A stretch of DNA of 64,000 bases from Arthrobacter sp. B2a2-09 (GCF_027587375.1 NZ_JAMXIC010000007.1:168631-232630), one strand, 5' to 3'. Positions 9,588-18,920 are shown, numbered from the stretch's first letter. Notes: a model not told the origin generated them from the sequence alone. Numbers and translations: made by a program.

Positions 9588-9651
9588 CGCGAGATGGCAC
9601 TTCGCGGCAGTCATGCTGTTGTGGAGCATTGCCGTGAAGTGCCATCTCGCG
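9588..9651. repeat. Dispersed-type palindrome, family B
   Basis: Arms of about 27 bp: CGCGAGATGGCACTTCGCGG continuing toward ATGCT, and its complement ending in GTGCCATCTCGCG. It is unrelated in sequence to family A. It lies in the 192-bp gap between the end of the apnO-like gene (minus) and the start of the glutamate dehydrogenase gene (minus). It has no T-tract. Confidence 0.88.
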
Positions 9652-9667
9652 AGTGGTGAGGAATCGC

Positions 9668-10528
9668 CTAGCGCTTGACGGTGTCGAGCTTGAGCATTTT
9701 GGCAATGACACCGTCGAGCTCGGAGTCGTCGAAGATCTTCTTCCAGTCGTCCTTGATGATGGTGTCCTTGCCGTACTGGATGGCGATTTCGCAGGCCTCG
9801 GAGAAGGGGTTGGAGCCGCGCAGGGCGTTGGTCAGGGCGATCTGCACGTGGCCGAACAGCATGGCCTTGGCTGCCTCTTCCGGGACGCCGGCGGTGTGCA
9901 CGGTCTCGTGCAGGGCTTCGTTGAGGAGTGTGCCGATCATGCAGGCCACGGTCTCCACGAGGGTGGGTTCCAGGATGGCGAGCTGCTTCACGGTGACCCA
10001 GTGGACGTCGATGACGGGGGCGTAGATGGTGCGGATGGTTGCTTCGGCTGCGTCGCGGGTCGCGGCGGGTGCGTCCTCGTCGATCGCCGCCACGACGTTC
10101 TGCGGGGCGCCCTGGCCGCCGAAGGTATCGGCCCATTCTTCCTTGGTGGTGCGCTCGAGGAACACGGACGGGTGGCACGGGTGCGCGACGGCCTGGACGA
10201 CGTCGTCGCGCTTGGCCAGCAGTCCGGCGTAGGCGGCGGCCGGGTCCAGGGTGAGGAGGATCGAGCCGGGCTTCATCTGCGGGACGACGCCTTCGGAGAC
10301 GACGCCGAGGACGGTATCCGGCACGGCGAGGATCACGACGTCGGCGCCCTTGACGGCGTCGTCGGTGGCGGTGATCTCGCGGCCCTCGGCGCGGACGCGG
10401 TCCTGGCCGGCGGGGGAGTTCTCGCTGTAGGTGACGGAGTGGTTGCTCTTCTGGAGGTTGGCGGAAACGCGCATCCCCATCTTGCCACCGGCTCCGACAA
10501 CGGCGACGGTCAATTGTTCTGCTGACAT
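9668..10528 (-). CDS. apnO: D-apionate oxidoisomerase-like dehydrogenase
   Basis: A 286-residue oxidoreductase. It has an N-terminal Rossmann fold with GAGGKMGMRV (residues 12-21) and a phosphogluconate-dehydrogenase-C-type helical domain after about residue 165. From memory, this architecture matches ApnO, which converts D-apionate to 3-oxo-isoapionate. That assignment also rests on the neighbours, which supply every later step. The start ATG is 1 bp beyond the stop of the upstream gene, with AAGGAG inside that gene, so translation is probably coupled. It is the last gene of a six-gene minus-strand operon; a family B palindrome lies downstream. It could instead act on another branched or tetronic acid. 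Confidence 0.62.
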   Translation of the reverse strand: MSAEQLTVAVVGAGGKMGMRVSANLQKSNHSVTYSENSPAGQDRVRAEGREITATDDAVKGADVVILAVPDTVLGVVSEGVVPQMKPGSILLTLDPAAAYAGLLAKRDDVVQAVAHPCHPSVFLERTTKEEWADTFGGQGAPQNVVAAIDEDAPAATRDAAEATIRTIYAPVIDVHWVTVKQLAILEPTLVETVACMIGTLLNEALHETVHTAGVPEEAAKAMLFGHVQIALTNALRGSNPFSEACEIAIQYGKDTIIKDDWKKIFDDSELDGVIAKMLKLDTVKR

Positions 10529-10529
10529 T

Positions 10530-11330
10530 TCACTTGCTCCTTAGGAATTCGAGGCTTTGTTGGGTCCACTGGTTTTCGAGGCGGATGGTTTCCGTCTCGG
10601 TGTCCTGCCAGGGCAGCCAGTGTTCGACGATCTGGTTGATGTTTCTTTGCGTGGGCTGGATTTTTGCGGCCATGTAGTCGTAGTCCAGGAGGCCTTCGCC
10701 GAGCGGTGCGCCGGAGTACGTGAACCCGACCCACCCCTCCTTGCGGCTGAACGCAAAGTCTTTGATGTGCATGTTCAGGACGTAGGGCGCGACAGCGTCA
10801 ATCACCTCGCGGGGCATCTCCAGCGCCGCGACGGTGTTGGCGGGGTCGCTGCAGATCCCGAGGTACGGGTTGTTGACCCGGCGGATCACGTCGACGATCC
10901 GTGCGGTAGGGACCTGTTCGTAGGTTTCGACGGCGATCCGCACGCCTGCCGCTTCGAAGGCCGGCAGGATCTCGGTGAAGATCGCGGTGGCTTCGTCGGC
11001 GTCGGGCGCGTGGCCGGGGACGTTGAACATGGTCCTTAGCAGTTTGGCATCAAGGACCACGGCGATGTGCAGGAACTTGTGCAGGTGTGCCGGGCGGATG
11101 CCCTTCGTGCCGACTTCCAGCGTGATGCCCAGGGTGTCCGCGGTGGTGCGGAGGGCGGCGAGTTCGTCGTCGGACATGTGCTCCAGGGGAGCGTAGTCGC
11201 AGATCTGGAACAGCTCCACGCCCATGCCTGCGGTGCGCGCCAGCGCGTCGTGGATGCTCAGCGGTTCGCTGACGGCGTCCGAGAGCTGCCAGAAGAAGGC
11301 GTAGCTGCTCAGGCCGATGGTTGAGCTCAT
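10530..11330 (-). CDS. oiaD: Sugar-isomerase-fold protein, probable 3-oxo-isoapionate decarboxylase
   Basis: A 266-residue TIM-barrel protein of the xylose isomerase/AP endonuclease 2 family. Putative metal ligands are seen in VETYEQ (near residue 140), SDPAN (near 172), MHIKDF (near 197) and PLGEG (near 216). OiaD proteins of this fold decarboxylate 3-oxo-isoapionate to L-erythrulose, as I recall from work on D-apiose pathways. Here that step would link the apnO-like gene product to the erythrulose kinase encoded in the same operon. It overlaps the upstream lerI by 4 bp (ATGA). Alternatively it may be a plain ketose epimerase or isomerase. Confidence 0.55.
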   Translation of the reverse strand: MSSTIGLSSYAFFWQLSDAVSEPLSIHDALARTAGMGVELFQICDYAPLEHMSDDELAALRTTADTLGITLEVGTKGIRPAHLHKFLHIAVVLDAKLLRTMFNVPGHAPDADEATAIFTEILPAFEAAGVRIAVETYEQVPTARIVDVIRRVNNPYLGICSDPANTVAALEMPREVIDAVAPYVLNMHIKDFAFSRKEGWVGFTYSGAPLGEGLLDYDYMAAKIQPTQRNINQIVEHWLPWQDTETETIRLENQWTQQSLEFLRSK

Positions 11331-12166
11331 ACCGTCACTCCGTCCGCCGAGACTCCGGCGACAGCCGCGAGGCGAGTCGCAGCCTCGTCAAGGATGGTCT
11401 TGAGGGCTTTCGGGTCGTGCGCGAAGCGGCCCAGGAACAAGCCAGTGACGGACATGTCCAACTGGCTGATCAGTCCGGGGCCGGCGCTTCCGCCGTAGAT
11501 GACCCTGCTCTCGGCCTGTCCCGGCTGGTTCCGGAGGTGTTCGTCCAGGCCGCGGACCACGGCGCTGATGTAGTCCGGCGTCGCTGGTTCCGGTGCGCCG
11601 ATGGCCCATTGTGGTTCGTAGGCCACGATCGTCCGGCCTGCGGGACCGAGCGATTGCGCCCGCTTGAGGGCGGCGTCGATTTCGGCGGTGCAGTGGGCGA
11701 TGGCTTCTTCCGGGGACCCGGCGTTCAGTTCGCCGACGCACAGAACCGGGGTGAGGCCGTTGCGGTAGGCTGCCGCGGTCTTGAGCCCGATGACCCGGTC
11801 GTCCTCGCCGAAGATCCGGCGGCGTTCGGCGTGGCCGACTTCGACGTAGCGTCCGCCGATCTCGGCCACCATCTTTCCGCTGACTTCGCCGGTGTACGCG
11901 CCTTCGTCTTCCCAGAAGATGTCCTGGGCCCCCGTGCCCACGCCGGCCGTTTCCAGAAGGCGGCCGGCTTCGGCCAGCACCGGGAAGGCCGGCAGGACGA
12001 ACAACTCGACCTCGCCGCCTTGGACCGCGGGATGAGCGGCCGCGATGGACGCCACTTCCCGGCACCATTCAAGCGTGCGCTCGTAGCCGAAGTACATCTT
12101 CAGGCTGACGCCGATGATGGCCTTCGCATTCGTCCCGCCAGCGGCGGCTCTAGCAGGAAGTGACAC
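11327..12166 (-). CDS. lerI: Triosephosphate isomerase-family tetrulose-phosphate isomerase
   Basis: A TIM homologue of 279 residues from a GTG at 12166, preceded by an AGGA-type site. A longer frame back to 12277 would overlap derI by 128 bp and adds an unlikely arginine/serine-rich leader. The catalytic Lys (GVSLKMYFG, with Ser replacing the Asn of ordinary TIM), His (GHAERR, where TIM has GHSERR) and Glu (AYEPQWAIG) are present. These deviations fit the LerI/EryH branch, which interconverts L-erythrulose-1-phosphate and D-erythrulose-4-phosphate, not glycolytic TIM. It overlaps derI by 17 bp and oiaD by 4 bp. Confidence 0.8.
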   Translation of the reverse strand: MSLPARAAAGGTNAKAIIGVSLKMYFGYERTLEWCREVASIAAAHPAVQGGEVELFVLPAFPVLAEAGRLLETAGVGTGAQDIFWEDEGAYTGEVSGKMVAEIGGRYVEVGHAERRRIFGEDDRVIGLKTAAAYRNGLTPVLCVGELNAGSPEEAIAHCTAEIDAALKRAQSLGPAGRTIVAYEPQWAIGAPEPATPDYISAVVRGLDEHLRNQPGQAESRVIYGGSAGPGLISQLDMSVTGLFLGRFAHDPKALKTILDEAATRLAAVAGVSADGVTV

Positions 12167-12620
12167 CCTCGTAGTCCTTAATGAGCGTGACCTTCTCGGC
12201 GGAGGCAGAGGACTCGTCGAAGGTGTACGTGAGCCACTCCTTGGCAAGGCGGCGGGCCAGTTCCAGGCCAACGACACGCTGGCCGAAGGTGAGGACTTGG
12301 GCGTTGTTGCTCAGGACGGCCCGTTCCACGGAGAAGGAATCGTGGGCGGTGACGGCGCGGATGCCCGGGACCTTGTTGGCAGCGATGGCCACCCCCAGTC
12401 CGGTGCCGCACACCAGCAGGGCGCGGTCGGCCTTGCCCGCGGCGATCAGCTCGGCGGCGGCGATGGCAACGGACGGGTACGGGGTGTGGCTGATGGCATC
12501 CACTCCGACGTCGGTCACGGATTCGACCAGTTCACTGGCCTCGAGGTCGGCCTTCAGGGCTTCCTTGTACTCGAATCCGGCGTCGTCCGATCCGATGACC
12601 AGGCGCAGTTTGGTGCTCAT
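12150..12620 (-). CDS. derI: RpiB-family D-erythrulose-4-phosphate isomerase
   Basis: A 156-residue RpiB/LacAB-family isomerase. The phosphate/sugar motif SDDAGFEYK is near residues 11-19. The catalytic cysteine lies in [16 protein letters not shown] (near 69-84), followed by [14 protein letters not shown] and [14 protein letters not shown]. In tetritol and apiose clusters DerI converts D-erythrulose-4-phosphate to D-erythrose-4-phosphate, which enters the pentose phosphate pathway. Its placement between a DhaKL kinase and a TIM homologue is the typical LerK-DerI-LerI arrangement. The start overlaps the kinase stop as ATGA, implying translational coupling. Ribose-5-phosphate isomerase activity is the alternative. 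Confidence 0.82.
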   Translation of the reverse strand: MSTKLRLVIGSDDAGFEYKEALKADLEASELVESVTDVGVDAISHTPYPSVAIAAAELIAAGKADRALLVCGTGLGVAIAANKVPGIRAVTAHDSFSVERAVLSNNAQVLTFGQRVVGLELARRLAKEWLTYTFDESSASAEKVTLIKDYEGVTSC

Positions 12621-14359
12621 GCTGTCTCCTTGATGGTATTTTCTACGAGCGTGTTGTGGATCGCCCGGACGATCAGGGCCATGGAGACGGCTCCGGCGTC
12701 TGGCGTTCCGAGGCTCTTCTCGGCGTGCGGGCGGGCGCGGCCCATGAGCGGCAGCAAGTTCGCGGTTGCTTCAGCGGACTCTTCGGCGATGATGGCCGCG
12801 GCGCCCCACGCGTTCTTGAGGGAGTCCCCGGCCTGGACGGCTTCGGTGAGCGTGTCGCTGAACGGCGCCAGGACATCCACCAAGGTCTTGTCGCCCACCT
12901 TGGCCTTGCCGAAGTCCATGATGGAACGCTTCGCTTCAGCCACACCCGCGGCAACCGCTGCTGCGGTCGGGCGGCTGCTGTCGCCGACGGACTGCCCGAC
13001 GGCGCGCAGCGCCATGCCCCACAGCGCACCGGAGGTTCCGCCGGCCTTATCGGCCCAGGCATCACCGGCCAGGTTCAGGACCGTGCCCGCACCGGCGCCG
13101 CGTACGACGGCGTCTGCCGCGGCTTCCACGGCAGCGCGGACTCCGCGTTCCATGCCGATGCCGTGGTCGCCGTCTCCGGCGATGGCATCGATGCGGCCCA
13201 GTTCGGCCACGTTCGCGTCGATCACGGCCTTCGCTGCATCCAGGGCGGCGAGGACACGGACAGCCCCTTCGCGCGACTCAACCGTTGCGTCCGGGATCGC
13301 GGTTTCCTGCTCCGCGCCCTGCGTGAGTTCATCGGCGTCGAGCGCTTGGGCTGTGACGGCACCGCGGCGGAAGGCCGGGGCGTCGGCCGGAGCGAGCCAC
13401 AGCTGTTCGAGTTCTTCGTCCAGCCAGAAGAGGGTCAGGGAGGTGCCTGCCATGTCGAAGCTGGTCACCAGCTCGCCCACCTGGGGATCCACAGCCTCAA
13501 GCCCTGCTTCCGCGAGGAGCTGCGCCACGCGGCGGTAGAGCACGAACAGTTCTTCGTACTTCACGCTGCCCAGACCGTTGAGGATGGGGACGACGCGGGC
13601 ACCGCTGATCTCGATGCCTTCGGGAACCTCGGCCAGGAGCTTGGCGACCATGAGCTCGGCGAGCTCATCCGCCGTCGGGATGTCTGTTTCGCCGATGCCC
13701 GGTTCGCCGTGGATTCCCATGCCGACGGCCATCCGGCCCTCGGGGACGGTGAAGAGCGGCTGCTCGGCGCCGGGCAGCGTGCATCCGGTGAAGGCGACGC
13801 CGAAGGAGCGGGTGTGGTGGTTGGCGCGTTCGGCGATCTGTACGACGTCGTGCATGGTGTAGCCGGCTTCGGATGCGGCGGCCGCGACCTTGAAGACGGT
13901 CAGGTCCCCGGCGATACCGCGGCGCTTGGCGCGTTCCGACGGCGGAGCGGAGGAGATATCGTCCGTCACGGCGATGCTGCGGCAGTCGATTCCCTCCTTG
14001 CGAAGGCGTTCCTGCGCCTGGGTGAAGTGCAGGACATCGCCGGCGTAGTTGCCGTAGCCCAGGAGCACACCGCTGCCATTGTCCGACGCCTTGGCCACGT
14101 TGTAGACCTGCTGCGCGGACGGCGAGGCGAAGAGGTTGCCCATCGCCGCGCCGTGCGCCAGGCCCTGGCCGACGAGCCCCCCGAAAGCGGGGTAGTGGCC
14201 CGAGACGCCGCCGATCACCAGCGCTACCGTGCCGGGAGTGCTCCGGATGCTGCGGGCGACGCCGCCGGAGACACGCCGTACCCAGCGGCCGTGCGATGCG
14301 ACGAAACCTTCGATCATTTCGTCAGCGAAGGCTGCGGGTTCATTGAACAAGCGGGTCAT
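12617..14359 (-). CDS. lerK: DhaK-DhaL fusion kinase, probable L-erythrulose kinase
   Basis: An ATP-dependent dihydroxyacetone-kinase-type protein of 580 residues. The start ATG at 14359 has AGGAG 7 nt upstream; an extension to 14458 lacks one. The N-terminal DhaK domain (about 1-330) opens with [19 protein letters not shown], and its substrate region contains [18 protein letters not shown] near residue 200. The C-terminal DhaL domain (about 375-575) has the Mg-ATP motif [15 protein letters not shown]. In tetritol and apiose pathways such fusions are LerK/DerK and phosphorylate erythrulose. Neighbouring derI and lerI use that product. It is the first enzyme gene after the MFS transporter. Confidence 0.85.
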   Translation of the reverse strand: MTRLFNEPAAFADEMIEGFVASHGRWVRRVSGGVARSIRSTPGTVALVIGGVSGHYPAFGGLVGQGLAHGAAMGNLFASPSAQQVYNVAKASDNGSGVLLGYGNYAGDVLHFTQAQERLRKEGIDCRSIAVTDDISSAPPSERAKRRGIAGDLTVFKVAAAASEAGYTMHDVVQIAERANHHTRSFGVAFTGCTLPGAEQPLFTVPEGRMAVGMGIHGEPGIGETDIPTADELAELMVAKLLAEVPEGIEISGARVVPILNGLGSVKYEELFVLYRRVAQLLAEAGLEAVDPQVGELVTSFDMAGTSLTLFWLDEELEQLWLAPADAPAFRRGAVTAQALDADELTQGAEQETAIPDATVESREGAVRVLAALDAAKAVIDANVAELGRIDAIAGDGDHGIGMERGVRAAVEAAADAVVRGAGAGTVLNLAGDAWADKAGGTSGALWGMALRAVGQSVGDSSRPTAAAVAAGVAEAKRSIMDFGKAKVGDKTLVDVLAPFSDTLTEAVQAGDSLKNAWGAAAIIAEESAEATANLLPLMGRARPHAEKSLGTPDAGAVSMALIVRAIHNTLVENTIKETA

Positions 14360-14419
14360 GCGGAACTCCTGGACCTGTCGGTGGAAATCATGTGTGGGGC
14401 TGGTGATTGCTAGGGGCGA

Positions 14420-14485
14420 CCCAACTGACTGGCAGTTGTTGTCGTTTTCAGCGCTCAAAACGACAACAACTGCGAGTTAGTTGGG
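14420..14485. repeat. Dispersed palindrome, family A, copy 3
   Basis: Ends CCCAACTGACTGGCAGTTGT / ACAACTGCGAGTTAGTTGGG around TTCAGCGCTCAA. It fills the intercistronic gap between the MFS transporter gene (stop at 14488, minus) and lerK (start 14359, minus). It is therefore a hairpin inside the predicted operon transcript. Confidence 0.93.
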
Positions 14486-14487
14486 AA

Positions 14488-15855
14488 TTAGGGCTCTGCG
14501 TGCTGGCTGGCTCGTGCGGGGTCAAGGGCTTCGGCGGGGACGGCTTCGCTGGCTTTTCCCCGACGGCTGAGGACAACCATGAGGATCGAGGACAGGAGCA
14601 TGAACCCACCCACCACGAACATCGGCACCGCGTAGCTTCCGGTCCAGTCCTTGAGCCAGCCTGTGATGTAGCCAGCGCTGAAGCCGGCCAAGTTGCCTAC
14701 CGTGTTGATCAGCGCGATGCCTGCTGCGGCCGCGGCGCCCGTGAGGAACTGGGTGGGCACCGTCCAGAAGTTCGGCAGTGCCGCGAAAATGGACATGGCG
14801 GTGATCGTGATGACGGCGATCGTAGCGGCCGGGGAGCCAGCGAACAGCGCCAACGGGATGCTGACGGCGCCGGTCAAAGCGGGCAGGGCGATGTGCCACG
14901 TCTTGACGCCGCGCTTGGTGGCGTCCCTGGACCAGAAGTACAGCGCGACGGCGGCCGGCAGGTATGGGATGGCCGTGATGAGGCCTTGCTGGAAGACGTC
15001 GAACTTCGTGCCGAACTGGGTCTCGAAACCCTTGATGATGGTCGGCAGGAAGAAGCCGAGCGCGTACAGGCCGTAGATGAAGCCGAAGTAGATCAGGGAG
15101 AGCATCCAGACGCGGCCGTTGCCGAACACTGTGCGGACGCTGACGTGCTTGTTGCTGGCGGAGGTCGCTGCCTTTTCCTTTTCGAGAGCGCCGGTCAGCC
15201 AGGTCTTTTCCTCGGACGTCAGCCACTTGGCCTTGGCGGGGGAGTCGGCAAGGTAGAACCAGGAGATGACGCCGATGGCGATCGCCGGAATGGCAACGCC
15301 GAAGAACATGAAGCGCCAGCCTTCGAGGCCGAAGAACACGCCGTGCTGCTGGATCAACGCACCGGCCAGCGGAGCGCCGATCACCGTGGTCAGTGGCTGT
15401 GCCAAGTAAAAGAGCGCCAGGATCTTGCTGCGGTGTTTTGCGGGGACCCAGAGGCTCAGGAAAAGAATGGCGCCGGGGAAGAATCCGGCCTCGGCCACAC
15501 CCAGGATGAAGCGCAGGATGTAGAGCTGGTCCACGTTGCCCACCCAGGTGAACACGAGGGACACGATGCCCCAGCTGACCATGATGCGGGCGAGCCAGCG
15601 GCGTGCACCGAACTTATGGAGGGCCAGGTTGCTGGGGACCTCCAGCAGGATGTAGCCGATGAAGAAGACTCCGGAGGCGAAGCCGAACTGTGCAGCGGAG
15701 AGCGCCAGGTCAGTGTTCATGCCGTTGGGGCCGGCGAATGAAATAGCCGTCCGGTCCAGGTAATTGATGAAGAACATCAAGGCGACGAACGGCACCAGCC
15801 GGATCGCGACCTTCTTGATGGCCGATCTTTCGACCACCGATTGTGTGGTGTCCAC
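14488..15855 (-). CDS. MFS transporter, anion:cation symporter type
   Basis: A 455-residue membrane protein with about 12 hydrophobic helices and a loop of charged residues at the middle (near 200-230), as in the ACS subfamily that carries organic and sugar acids. The N-terminal 'FFINYLDRTAIS' motif is typical of phthalate/tartrate-type permeases. The start has AGGAG 3-4 nt before the ATG. As first gene of the lerK-derI-lerI-oiaD-apnO operon it probably imports the pathway's acid substrate, such as apionate or a related sugar acid. It is divergent from the GntR gene, and an operator overlaps its predicted -35. Confidence 0.85.
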   Translation of the reverse strand: MDTTQSVVERSAIKKVAIRLVPFVALMFFINYLDRTAISFAGPNGMNTDLALSAAQFGFASGVFFIGYILLEVPSNLALHKFGARRWLARIMVSWGIVSLVFTWVGNVDQLYILRFILGVAEAGFFPGAILFLSLWVPAKHRSKILALFYLAQPLTTVIGAPLAGALIQQHGVFFGLEGWRFMFFGVAIPAIAIGVISWFYLADSPAKAKWLTSEEKTWLTGALEKEKAATSASNKHVSVRTVFGNGRVWMLSLIYFGFIYGLYALGFFLPTIIKGFETQFGTKFDVFQQGLITAIPYLPAAVALYFWSRDATKRGVKTWHIALPALTGAVSIPLALFAGSPAATIAVITITAMSIFAALPNFWTVPTQFLTGAAAAAGIALINTVGNLAGFSAGYITGWLKDWTGSYAVPMFVVGGFMLLSSILMVVLSRRGKASEAVPAEALDPARASQHAEP

Positions 15856-15973
15856 ATTGACTCCTAGAGGTTGCCGGAGCGCGTTGTCCTTCCGTGGACC
15901 AGGCGGCTCGGGTTTTCTTAGTGCCGATCCGTGGACTGCGATGCCTCAGGACCGAGCTAAGCGTGTGATAAAA

Positions 15974-16003
15974 ACCATACGCCCCTGAAAGCAAATTGGT
16001 CAA
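15974..16003 (-). promoter_or_regulatory. Predicted promoter of the minus-strand apionate operon
   Basis: Read on the minus strand, TTGACC (complement of 15998-16003) is followed after 18 nt by TATGGT (complement of 15974-15979). The -35 box lies inside the GTCAACCGGTTGAC palindrome at 15999-16012, which would let a bound repressor block RNA polymerase. Confidence 0.55.
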
Positions 16004-16012
16004 CCGGTTGAC
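15999..16012. promoter_or_regulatory. GntR operator site 1
   Basis: Perfect 14-bp palindrome GTCAACCGGTTGAC in the divergent region between the MFS operon and the GntR gene. Identical or related sites lie at 16079, 17086 and 20446, all preceded by ATTG. Confidence 0.75.
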
Positions 16013-16078
16013 TGATCCTAATTTTCGATCGCACCCACGGGCAGTCGATGGGGCGCGCCTGGGTGGCGGCGGAAATTG

Positions 16079-16096
16079 GTCATCCGGTTGCTACGC
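16079..16096. promoter_or_regulatory. GntR operator site 2 and leaderless promoter -10
   Basis: GTCATCCGGTTGCT (16079-16092) differs from site 1 at two positions. It abuts TACGCT (16091-16096), which lies exactly 7 nt before the GntR start codon. This suggests autoregulation of a leaderless transcript. Confidence 0.6.
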
Positions 16097-16103
16097 TGTG
16101 AAG

Positions 16104-16847
16104 ATGTCAGCGAATTCCGCCGCAGCAGCGGCCCACATGACGGCAGCCCTTGCCCCCATGGAACACGGCTCCGTCGTCTCCGAGGTTGCCGAGAGGCTGC
16201 TCGCGTACTTCACCAGCGGCGACATCGCGGCCGGGACGCGCCTCCCGGCGGAGCGGCAGCTGGCGGCTTCGCTCGGCGTCGGGCGTTCGGCGGTTCGCGA
16301 GGCGTTGGCCGCGCTGGAGATCCTCGGCATTGTCATCGTCCGCCCAGGGTCCGGAACATACTTGCGCGACGGCGCCTCCGAGTTGCTGCCCCGGACCCTC
16401 AGTTGGGGCCTCATGCTGGGCGAGCCGCGCACGCGCGAACTCGTCGAGCTCCGGAGCGGCTTGGAGGTCCAGGCGGTTCAGTTGGCCGCGGCCCGCATTA
16501 GCGACGAGGCTTTGGAGCGCATGCGAGCCAATCTTGATTCGATGGAGGCCGGGCTGGATAGCCTCGCGGTCTTCGTCGAGGCCGATGCCGCATTCCATAA
16601 GGAAATCGCTTCCGCTTCCGGGAATCAGGTCCTGCAGGAACTCCTGCAGAGCATTAGGTCGCTCTTGCGAATCTGGGTGGACCGGGCGCTGACCGATGAA
16701 GGCCACGCCGCCGCCGCGCTCGCCGAGCATCGCGCGATCTTCAAGGCCCTCGAGTCCCGGGACGCCACCCTGGTGACGGAGGCCATGGTCTCGCACATGG
16801 GCACGGCGTCTCGCCGCCTGCTGGCAGGCTACGACGCAGCCCAATAG
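16104..16847 (+). CDS. GntR-family (FadR/FCD) transcriptional regulator
   Basis: A 247-residue repressor-type protein. The winged helix-turn-helix is at about residues 20-90 (LPAERQLAASLGVGRSAVREALAALEILG is spread over 46-74, then RPGSGTYL). The C-terminal FCD ligand-binding domain spans about 110-240, where a bound metal or acid would be sensed. The start at the ATG 16104 was chosen because TACGCT ends 7 nt before it; upstream in-frame codons include operator sequence. It lies between the two arms of the apiose-type cluster, and its presumed operators precede both. The effector is probably an acid intermediate such as apionate, which is inferred. Confidence 0.9.
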   Translation: MSANSAAAAAHMTAALAPMEHGSVVSEVAERLLAYFTSGDIAAGTRLPAERQLAASLGVGRSAVREALAALEILGIVIVRPGSGTYLRDGASELLPRTLSWGLMLGEPRTRELVELRSGLEVQAVQLAAARISDEALERMRANLDSMEAGLDSLAVFVEADAAFHKEIASASGNQVLQELLQSIRSLLRIWVDRALTDEGHAAAALAEHRAIFKALESRDATLVTEAMVSHMGTASRRLLAGYDAAQ

Positions 16848-16885
16848 CGTCGGCGCCTGGCCGCTTTCGCCGGGCCGCACCTGAG

Positions 16886-16956
16886 ACGTGGTGGCAGGAT
16901 TCGAACCCGCGTGCGCTGCTTTGCAGGCAGCTCCCTGGCCTCTCGGGTACACCACG
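16886..16956 (-). tRNA. tRNA-Cys (GCA)
   Basis: The 71-nt cloverleaf folds completely: a 7-bp acceptor CGTGGTG/CACCACG, a 5-bp anticodon stem GCTGC/GCAGC with loop CTGCAAA (anticodon GCA), and a T arm GCGGG-TTCGAAT-CCTGC. The discriminator base is U73, the cysteine identity base. No CCA is encoded. It is antisense to its neighbours, in the 321-bp gap between the GntR and apnL genes. Confidence 0.95.
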
Positions 16957-17085
16957 TGCATCGAGGTTAGGCAGGCTGCGGGGCGCGATCCAACAATGGT
17001 TTCGAAGCCTTTCGCCGGGTTTCGCGGCGTTGCTTCAGGTGACCTCCCGCTACGCGGACCACACCGCGCGCGTTCTCGAATATTG

Positions 17086-17123
17086 GTCAACCGGTTGACT
17101 CGTCGCATGGCGAGCATCACAAT
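17086..17123 (+). promoter_or_regulatory. GntR operator site 3 and apnL promoter
   Basis: A perfect GTCAACCGGTTGAC palindrome at 17086-17099 overlaps TTGACT (17095-17100). A 17-nt spacer leads to CACAAT (17118-17123), a plausible -10. The geometry matches the minus-strand operon promoter, where the palindrome also covers the -35. Confidence 0.6.
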
Positions 17124-17168
17124 TGATTCCGATTATGCTTACTCCCGTCCTCGCTGCAAAGGCTTGTT

Positions 17169-18902
17169 GTGATCAATGACGAAAACCACGCCAGGCTGTT
17201 CGCCCCATCGGAAACGGTGGAATCGGCAGCTTGGCGGGCCGAGCTCCGCAACGATGAACTCTCGGACATCACGTTCAACGGCATACCAGTACTCCGGGCT
17301 ATTCGCGCAGTGGTTCGCGACCAGGACTGGCGAACCCTCGTGCCCACTGTCGGCCGGGTCGCGCACCACGCCGACGGCGCCACTACGCTCCTGCTCGACG
17401 TCGACTTCGCCGGTTTTGGCTCCAGCTACACGGGCGAGCTCGCCATCCACTTCACGAAGGACAGCGTCAAAGTGACGTTCGACGGCGTCGCTCCCGCTGC
17501 CTTCCGCAGCAACAGGATCGGACTCGTAGTCCTGCACCGCCCCGACGACGCCGGCCGCGCGGTGACCATCGGCAGCCCAGGCGGCGCTGGCACGCCGTCG
17601 TTCTTCCCCATGGACATCAGCCCGCACCAACCCTTCTTGGACGTTTCTTCCATGGAATGGGAGTGCGACGGAACGCGATTCAGGCTCGACTTCCACGGCG
17701 ACGTGTTCGAGACCGAGGACCAGCGGAACTGGACGGACGCCTCGTTCAAGACGTACAGCACGCCGCTTTCCAAGCCCTTCCCGGTGGGTGTTTCCGCCGG
17801 CGATCGCGTCCACCAGTCGGTGCTGCTGACGGCGACGCCTTTGACGACGGCGCCGACCCCACGGCAGCCGGAGCGCGTGCTGACAGTGCTCGACGGCGGC
17901 GCGGCCCGGGTGCCGGCGCTTTCGGTTTCGGCTACCTCGGCTTCGGCGACGGCATCCAAGATCCAATGTGAACCCATCCCCGGCCTGGACGCGCTGCTTC
18001 TGGAGCTGGCGCCCGGACCGGACACTGCGCGCAAGGTCCGGCGTGCCGCGGAAGAGGCCGCGGATCTGGACGTTCCGCTGGATGTGCGCCTGTCGGTCGA
18101 TTCGCCGGATCGCATCGGGGAACTCCTCGAGCTCCTGCCGTTGGACAATGTGATGCGGCTCGCGGTGTTCGACGCCTTCAGCCATGTCACTGAGCCAGCG
18201 CTGTGGGCAGTACTCAAGAACGAGGCCAGGCAGCGCGGATTTACCGGCGCACTGCTTGCCGGCGCGCGGTCGCACTTCACGGAGCTGAACCGTAATGCGG
18301 ACCGGCTCCCCTCGGACGCGGACGCTGTCACCTTCAGCATCACGCCGCAAATGCACGCCACCGAGGTGCCGCACGTCGTCGAAACCCTGCCCATGCAGCG
18401 GCTCGTCGCGCTCAATGCGCTCCGGATCGGCTCTGGACGGCCGTTGCATCTCGGGCCGGTGACCCTCAAAGCGCGGTTCAACGCCGTCGCCACCGAAGGC
18501 GACGACGCGGCAGCCGAGGCGATGGCCACCGACCCGCTGCAGCCCGAGACTTTCACGGCCGCCTGGCTGTTGGGCAGCATCGCGGCCCTCAGCGTTCCCG
18601 GCGTCGAATCCGTCAGCTATTTCGAGGCAACTGGACCGCGCGGTATCCGCGGAAGCGGCGGCCTCACGCCCGCGGGCGAGATGCTGGCCGCCGTCGCCGC
18701 CCTGCGGGGCTGCGAGGTTCTTGACGTGGCTGGCGAGGTGCCCGGCGTCGTGCTGTATCCCGTGCGCGACGGCGGCACGACGGTCCTGTTTGCCGCTAAC
18801 CTCACTGCCAAACCGCTGAGCGTCGTCGTCCGGCTGCCGGGTGGCGACAGTACCAATCTTGGACTTGAGCCGTGGGCTGCTGTTGTCCGCGGCGTCGACT
18901 GA
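17169..18902 (+). CDS. apnL: D-apionate lactonase-like protein
   Basis: A 577-residue protein that I match from memory to the ApnL family, which opens D-apionolactone to apionate. Family-like features are PVLRAIRAVVRDQDW (residues 37-51), SNRIGLVVLHRP near 115, FPMDISPHQPF near 147 and the striking ETEDQRNWTDASFKTY (near 181-196). The rest is a barrel-like domain with no signal peptide. It starts at GTG 17169 with AAAGG about 7 nt upstream. The SDR gene follows 18 bp later. The identification is strengthened by the apnO-, oiaD- and lerK-like genes across the divergent regulator, but catalytic residues were not verified. Confidence 0.6.
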   Translation: MINDENHARLFAPSETVESAAWRAELRNDELSDITFNGIPVLRAIRAVVRDQDWRTLVPTVGRVAHHADGATTLLLDVDFAGFGSSYTGELAIHFTKDSVKVTFDGVAPAAFRSNRIGLVVLHRPDDAGRAVTIGSPGGAGTPSFFPMDISPHQPFLDVSSMEWECDGTRFRLDFHGDVFETEDQRNWTDASFKTYSTPLSKPFPVGVSAGDRVHQSVLLTATPLTTAPTPRQPERVLTVLDGGAARVPALSVSATSASATASKIQCEPIPGLDALLLELAPGPDTARKVRRAAEEAADLDVPLDVRLSVDSPDRIGELLELLPLDNVMRLAVFDAFSHVTEPALWAVLKNEARQRGFTGALLAGARSHFTELNRNADRLPSDADAVTFSITPQMHATEVPHVVETLPMQRLVALNALRIGSGRPLHLGPVTLKARFNAVATEGDDAAAEAMATDPLQPETFTAAWLLGSIAALSVPGVESVSYFEATGPRGIRGSGGLTPAGEMLAAVAALRGCEVLDVAGEVPGVVLYPVRDGGTTVLFAANLTAKPLSVVVRLPGGDSTNLGLEPWAAVVRGVD

Positions 18903-18920
18903 ACTGAAAGAGGAACCACA

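Noticed and set aside
11327..12277. Long version of the TIM-family gene starting at 12277
   Set aside because: The extra 37 residues overlap derI by 128 bp, are Arg/Ser-rich and lack a start context. GTG 12166 follows an AGGA site and gives the normal family length.
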